Of a DNA stretch of 36,599 nt, positions 32,709 through 36,599 are shown piece by piece. The position numbers and the translations under genes were made by a program. The notes under the pieces are model-generated. The model ran no database searches. It saw only the letters and a list, made by a program, of their open reading frames with translations, and was not told the DNA's origin. The stretch is taken from the NCBI GenBank assembly GCA_964383495.1, contig CAYLHG010000017.1:1-36599 (forward strand). The letters are read 5' to 3'. This stretch comes from CAWKDC01 sp964383495 (GTDB lineage: Bacteria; Pseudomonadota; Gammaproteobacteria; JABCZS01). Each line of letters starts with the position of its first letter. Positions within the stretch are counted from its first letter, which is position 1.

Positions 32709-35132
32709 TCAGCTGCCCTTAGAAAATCTTGCTCGAGTCGCCTTCTCTACTATTTCAACGGCTGGTACAGGGGCAGCAGCGCCAGAGGCGGCAGCGGCAG
32801 GGCGAGCTTCTTTGTAAATCTGGTCAAGCAATTTCGCCACTTGTTTTTTAGATTCTGCTACACCCAAAACAGCATCAAATGACTGTGTGCGATCAGGCGA
32901 GCCACCTTTTGCATAAAGCGATAACTTGATACTCGCGCCTGCCCGTTCTGCCTTCACACAATATATTTGCCCACCCACGCTGGTGATCTCTTTTTCATTG
33001 GCATATTTAATGATTTCACTATTCTTTAAAGATGAAAGATCATAATGACGTATTTTTGTTTTTTGAGCACCCGATCCCGCCACTGTATATTCTTTAGCAA
33101 TCACAGTGGGGACAACAGGAATGGAATTCGCCACGTCGTAAGTGGATGTAGTTTTAGGAGTTGGCCCTATGCTGCCTTTGGCTGTAGCTTCCTTCTGCGC
33201 GCGCTGAAAATCTTTCTCATGCTTTGCATTTTCAGCCGCTGCATAAAACTGCCTGATGCCAGTTTGCTTCGGACCTGCACTACTGCGCCTGTCTATTTCA
33301 TGTGCCAAGGCTAAACGGTTAACGTCAGCAGAAGTACAAATATCTCTGGCCATTTGGTAAGCACGCTTCTTATTCTCAGGTAATGTTTTGATAAATTTTT
33401 CAAACGCTTCATCGGACATGCCAATATCATAGGTATTCAAATCAAGCTCTCCAAATTTTAGCATATGGATGACATTCTGAATGTCATCCACCAAATTACT
33501 TGGTCCGCTTTTTTTCAATTTTCGGTATTCAGCTAATTCAGCTTCAAGTAAGGCGATGATCACATCTTTCGGTAGATCAGTATCAGCACCGGTACCATTT
33601 TTTGGAAAAATAGAGCTAAACCCAAAGTCATATCCTTTGTAATTAATATAATAGGTAGGGGCTGATTGAAACGGTTCATAGTTTATTTTTGAATCATCTG
33701 TAAATTGTCGCAATGTAGTACCATTCTCTCCACTTAATGAAACAACCTGATTCCTATCATGATCATTCGTCGATACTTCCTCAACAAACCTCTCTCTATG
33801 CAAATCCGTTCCCTGTAAACACAACCTCAACAATGTTGCAATATTTTGACGGCACACATTGCGCTGGTACTTATCCTCAGCAGTTAGCACTTGAGCTGTT
33901 TTTCGTGCATAGTCTGCTTCTGAAATATTTCTTTCTGGTCGTTCAACACTCACTTTACCGAGTGAAGCTGCCTTCACCGTAGGAGCAGCAGTGGCTGTGG
34001 CAATATTTTTAGATGCCACTACATCTGCGTTTGTTTCGAACATTTTATCTAAAATCATTTTATATTCTTCAACAGCTTTCTTTTGTGCTAATTCTTTTGC
34101 TTTAGCCTCATCACTGGAATCAGTCGCTTTAATACTGGCTTTCAATTTTTCCGCTGCAGTATCTACCGCTGTATTTTTTATTTCTAGACCCTCACCATAC
34201 TGATCATTCGCTTGCTGATCCGTCTCAAAAATTTTTCCAACCGCGGTGTATCCGTCATTTGTGAAGCCTTCAAAATGAACACCACTTGCTTCACCCTTCA
34301 CCACTACACTTGCATTATTAATATAAATTGGACCGCTTGCTGGTAGAATAATCTCTGCTGGAGGAGTTTGTTGGGTTATGCCCATTTCCTGAAATATTGC
34401 TTTTTCGAGATCCTTATCCTTAAAAGTTTCATCCTCAAAAATAGTGGGTGAATAACGCTCATATAGGCCTGTGCGTTGATCAATACCCACAATCTCATGA
34501 TTGTATATTATAGAAATGATTTTAAGATCCGCTGCATCTAAATAGCGGTCTTCTTCTTGATGATTAACACCCGGCGTGCGTGCATTTTTAATATTATCCA
34601 CAAACTCTTTCAAAGCACGCTGTGCTTTTGCGTACTCTTCCTTTAATTTTAATATATTAGCGTTAATCTCTGAAGCCTTTGAAAGATTAGCATTACTCTC
34701 TTGTTGCAATTTCTTGAGTTTTTCCTCATAAGCCTTCTTCAATGCACTAGAATCTTCAGGATTATAACTATCAATTTTTTGATGAGCAGGATAAATGGCG
34801 GTTAATCTAAACTGGTTAGCAAGATCAGGGTTTTTTTCATCAAATCCTATTGCGAACAATGCACAGTTGTTACTCTTGCCAGAGGTCTCACGAACATATG
34901 CCGGTACACCGCATGCATTGGTTAATGCCTGCTGCGTTTGTTGGAATCTTTTCTTATTTTCACTACTTGCCCAATACTTGCGCTCTATTGCAGCGTCTTC
35001 TAATGGTTTTAAGTCGCCTTCTCTCACCCCAAAACTGTGAAGGGTCGCTTGAGCAATCTGAAGTTGCTCTACTAGGCTTTCAGTAGGTTGGGCCTCTACG
35101 GTAGCTTTAGGATGAATATTAGGGGTAGGCAT
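32709..35132 (-). CDS. Large unrecognised protein, candidate effector with OTU-like cysteine protease pattern
   Basis: ATG 35132 (GAGGAG eight bases upstream) gives 807 residues, with no signal peptide or membrane segment. Cys90 lies in SGKSNNCALFAIGFDE. A charged coiled-coil region spans about 125-185 and is followed by LKIISIIYNHEIVGID (203-218). His286 lies in IYINNASVVVKGEASGVHFE. This order (Cys loop, helical insertion, hydrophobic strand, final His followed by an aromatic residue) resembles OTU deubiquitinases, including the Legionella Lot class, which carry a helical insertion. The usual acidic residue just before the Cys is not evident, so the assignment is tentative. Residues 300-680 are helical and charged, and the tail is Ala/Pro-rich, ending TRARFSKGS. 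It has no operon partner. I am sure of the gene but not of the function. Confidence 0.85.
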   Translation of the reverse strand: MPTPNIHPKATVEAQPTESLVEQLQIAQATLHSFGVREGDLKPLEDAAIERKYWASSENKKRFQQTQQALTNACGVPAYVRETSGKSNNCALFAIGFDEKNPDLANQFRLTAIYPAHQKIDSYNPEDSSALKKAYEEKLKKLQQESNANLSKASEINANILKLKEEYAKAQRALKEFVDNIKNARTPGVNHQEEDRYLDAADLKIISIIYNHEIVGIDQRTGLYERYSPTIFEDETFKDKDLEKAIFQEMGITQQTPPAEIILPASGPIYINNASVVVKGEASGVHFEGFTNDGYTAVGKIFETDQQANDQYGEGLEIKNTAVDTAAEKLKASIKATDSSDEAKAKELAQKKAVEEYKMILDKMFETNADVVASKNIATATAAPTVKAASLGKVSVERPERNISEADYARKTAQVLTAEDKYQRNVCRQNIATLLRLCLQGTDLHRERFVEEVSTNDHDRNQVVSLSGENGTTLRQFTDDSKINYEPFQSAPTYYINYKGYDFGFSSIFPKNGTGADTDLPKDVIIALLEAELAEYRKLKKSGPSNLVDDIQNVIHMLKFGELDLNTYDIGMSDEAFEKFIKTLPENKKRAYQMARDICTSADVNRLALAHEIDRRSSAGPKQTGIRQFYAAAENAKHEKDFQRAQKEATAKGSIGPTPKTTSTYDVANSIPVVPTVIAKEYTVAGSGAQKTKIRHYDLSSLKNSEIIKYANEKEITSVGGQIYCVKAERAGASIKLSLYAKGGSPDRTQSFDAVLGVAESKKQVAKLLDQIYKEARPAAAASGAAAPVPAVEIVEKATRARFSKGS

Positions 35133-35246
35133 GCAGACTCCTCTTTTCTTACGCACTTCATTCATAAGTATAGTCAGTATATTAAGGGAGGCGGCTGACC
35201 TACAATCATGTGATCAGCCTCACAAAAACATGCTCCCATAAAAACA

Positions 35247-35275
35247 TTGTATTTGGACTCCAGTTAGTATACTAT
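35247..35275 (+). promoter_or_regulatory. Candidate promoter of the DEAD-box helicase gene
   Basis: TTGTAT (35247-35252) and TACTAT (35270-35275) are 17 bases apart; an overlapping TATACT (35268-35273) is an alternative -10 with a 15-base spacer. The interval 35133-35246 shows only a 6-bp stem GGCTGA/TCAGCC (35193-35219). Confidence 0.4.
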
Positions 35276-35314
35276 GCCTTTTCCTACACAACAATGCAGT
35301 CGCTAGGGTTTACC

Positions 35315-36599
35315 ATGCAAAACGACAATCACTTAATTTCAAAAGAAAATTTACAAAAATTCGACCATTTTTTGCTTTCTGCAGCGCTTAAACCCGCTTT
35401 AGAACAACTGGGTTTTACCACCCCCACACCTATTCAAGCTGCCACCATTCCCGTGGCATTAAAAGGGCGCGATATTTTAGGCTCGGCTGAAACAGGCTCT
35501 GGAAAAACAATGGCCTACGCGCTTCCTGTAGTACATGATCTACTCGAAAACGAAGAAGGGGGAGCCATCATCATCACCCCTACACGCGAGCTTGCCGAGC
35601 AAGTGATGGCCGTCTTTTTTAGCTTGGTTAATAAGCAGCGCCACATCCAAACAGCTTTGCTGATTGGCGGGATGCCCATTTGGAAACAATTTTCACGTTT
35701 ACAACGCAACCCTCGTTTAATCGTGGGTACACCAGGACGTATCAACGACCATCTTGAGCGTGGTAGCCTTAAGCTGCAAGGTACGCGTATGTTAGTAATT
35801 GATGAAGCAGACCGCATGTTAGACATGGGGTTTGGAATACAATTAGATGCTATCTTGGCGCATCTGCCCGCTGAGCGTCAAACGCTGATGTTTTCCGCAA
35901 CATTCCCTAATAACATTCAAAAACTATCCCAACGATTTTTGCGTGATCCTGAGCGCATTTCAATTGGAACAAAAAACAAACCTAATGGTAAGCTGACTCA
36001 AGAAATTGTATATTTAAATGAAGAAGCAAAGTTCACGCGCTTGGTTCAAGAACTTAATCAACGTCAAGGATCAGTGCTTATTTTTGCAAACACGCGGATT
36101 AAAACAGAAAAATTAGCACAACGTTTATCTGCTGAAAAAGTATATGCGCAAGCAATGCATGGTGACTTACGTCAAAACCAACGTCAACGTGTACTCGCGC
36201 AATTCCGTGAACAAAAATTTCGTATCTTGGTTGCAACAGACGTTGCGGGACGCGGCCTAGATGTGCCGCATATTGAGCACGTGATCAATTATGATTTACC
36301 TCAATCTCCTGAAGATTATATTCACCGTTTAGGAAGAACCGCACGAAATGGCGCTGAAGGGTTCTCGTTGTGCATGATTTCAAAACAAGATCAAAGAAAA
36401 TGGGCTGCCATTCAACGTTTAAAAGAAGGTAAAGATGCTGCGCCTATGCCAATGGGTGCCTCAAAACCAAGAAAGCGTTTCTCTGAAAAGGCAAAAGATT
36501 TTTCAAAAAAATGGCAACGTTCCTCTGAAGAAAAAGCATGGGGTGATGCACCTGCAAGACCTCGCAAACGTTTTGATTCAGAAAAAACATGGGGCGATG
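35315..36599 (+). CDS. DEAD-box ATP-dependent RNA helicase (3' end outside window)
   Basis: The frame is open to the window end, 428 codons so far. Motifs in order: Q-motif FTTPTPIQ (35-41 region), Walker A AETGSGKT (58-65), PTRELAEQ, DEAD at 163-166, SAT at 194-196, and the C-terminal lobe motifs VLIFANTRIKTEKLA, VATDVAGRGLDVPHI and YIHRLGRTARNG. It is a bacterial RhlE/SrmB-type enzyme, probably acting in ribosome assembly or RNA decay; the exact subgroup is not settled. The tail is basic and repetitive, with SEEKAWGD followed by SEKTWGD and two RKRF motifs, and is cut by the window. ATG 35315 has AGGG six bases upstream; an in-frame ATG at 35294 is possible. Confidence 0.95.
   Translation, partial: MQNDNHLISKENLQKFDHFLLSAALKPALEQLGFTTPTPIQAATIPVALKGRDILGSAETGSGKTMAYALPVVHDLLENEEGGAIIITPTRELAEQVMAVFFSLVNKQRHIQTALLIGGMPIWKQFSRLQRNPRLIVGTPGRINDHLERGSLKLQGTRMLVIDEADRMLDMGFGIQLDAILAHLPAERQTLMFSATFPNNIQKLSQRFLRDPERISIGTKNKPNGKLTQEIVYLNEEAKFTRLVQELNQRQGSVLIFANTRIKTEKLAQRLSAEKVYAQAMHGDLRQNQRQRVLAQFREQKFRILVATDVAGRGLDVPHIEHVINYDLPQSPEDYIHRLGRTARNGAEGFSLCMISKQDQRKWAAIQRLKEGKDAAPMPMGASKPRKRFSEKAKDFSKKWQRSSEEKAWGDAPARPRKRFDSEKTWGD

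Noticed and set aside
35193..35219. GGCTGA/TCAGCC stem between the 807-aa gene and the helicase as a terminator or operator
   Set aside because: The stem is only six bases, has no T-run on either strand and does not overlap a promoter element.

Overview
The window is a draft-assembly scaffold (it contains a 100-N join) from a gammaproteobacterium. RNase T, MscK, PpsA next to its PSRP regulator, the Min system, TilS, Lnt, MltD and a type IV pilin are typical of that class. A short ankyrin protein, several large lineage-specific soluble proteins and moderate-to-low GC make a host-associated Legionellales/Coxiella-like member the best guess. That placement is inference from gene content; no rRNA is present.

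Region 1 (1 to about 8,060) is the right-hand part of an integrative element or prophage-like island. A tyrosine integrase reads away from a tRNA-Thr(CGU) gene, and two TGTCCCAC direct repeats sit between it and the tRNA 3' end. An unknown 608-residue protein follows the integrase in one transcription unit that ends at a good terminator. A second leftward operon carries an AlpA/excisionase-like regulator, an HTH_39-type protein, a small unknown, a phage replication-initiator-like protein, a Toprim primase-helicase and two small phage-type proteins that overlap by 101 bp. The left end of the element is outside the window.

Region 2 (about 8,130 to 11,550) holds a solitary type IV pilin with a clear terminator, a folded 93-nt intergenic element, and three consecutive rightward genes. 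These are an ankyrin-repeat protein and two unrecognised proteins, all with asparagine-rich C-terminal tails. They are candidate secreted effectors.

Region 3 (11,658 to 17,684) is a tight seven-gene rightward run: miaB, ybeY, corC, lnt, minC, minD, minE. It joins tRNA modification, rRNA maturation, lipoprotein acylation and division-site placement. A 126-bp element bounded by perfect 12-bp inverted repeats separates minE from ppsA.

Region 4 (17,832 to 32,582) is housekeeping: divergent ppsA/ppsR, mscK divergent from rnt, an aromatic amino-acid permease, accA-tilS, a membrane GGDEF protein interrupted at its 5' end by the scaffold gap, a small secreted protein, rnhA-dnaQ, mltD, and an orphan HigA-like antitoxin with a perfect palindromic operator.

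Region 5 (32,709 to 36,599) has an 807-residue unrecognised protein whose N-terminal third carries a Cys/His pattern resembling OTU-type deubiquitinases with a helical insertion. It is divergent from a DEAD-box RNA helicase that runs off the window end.
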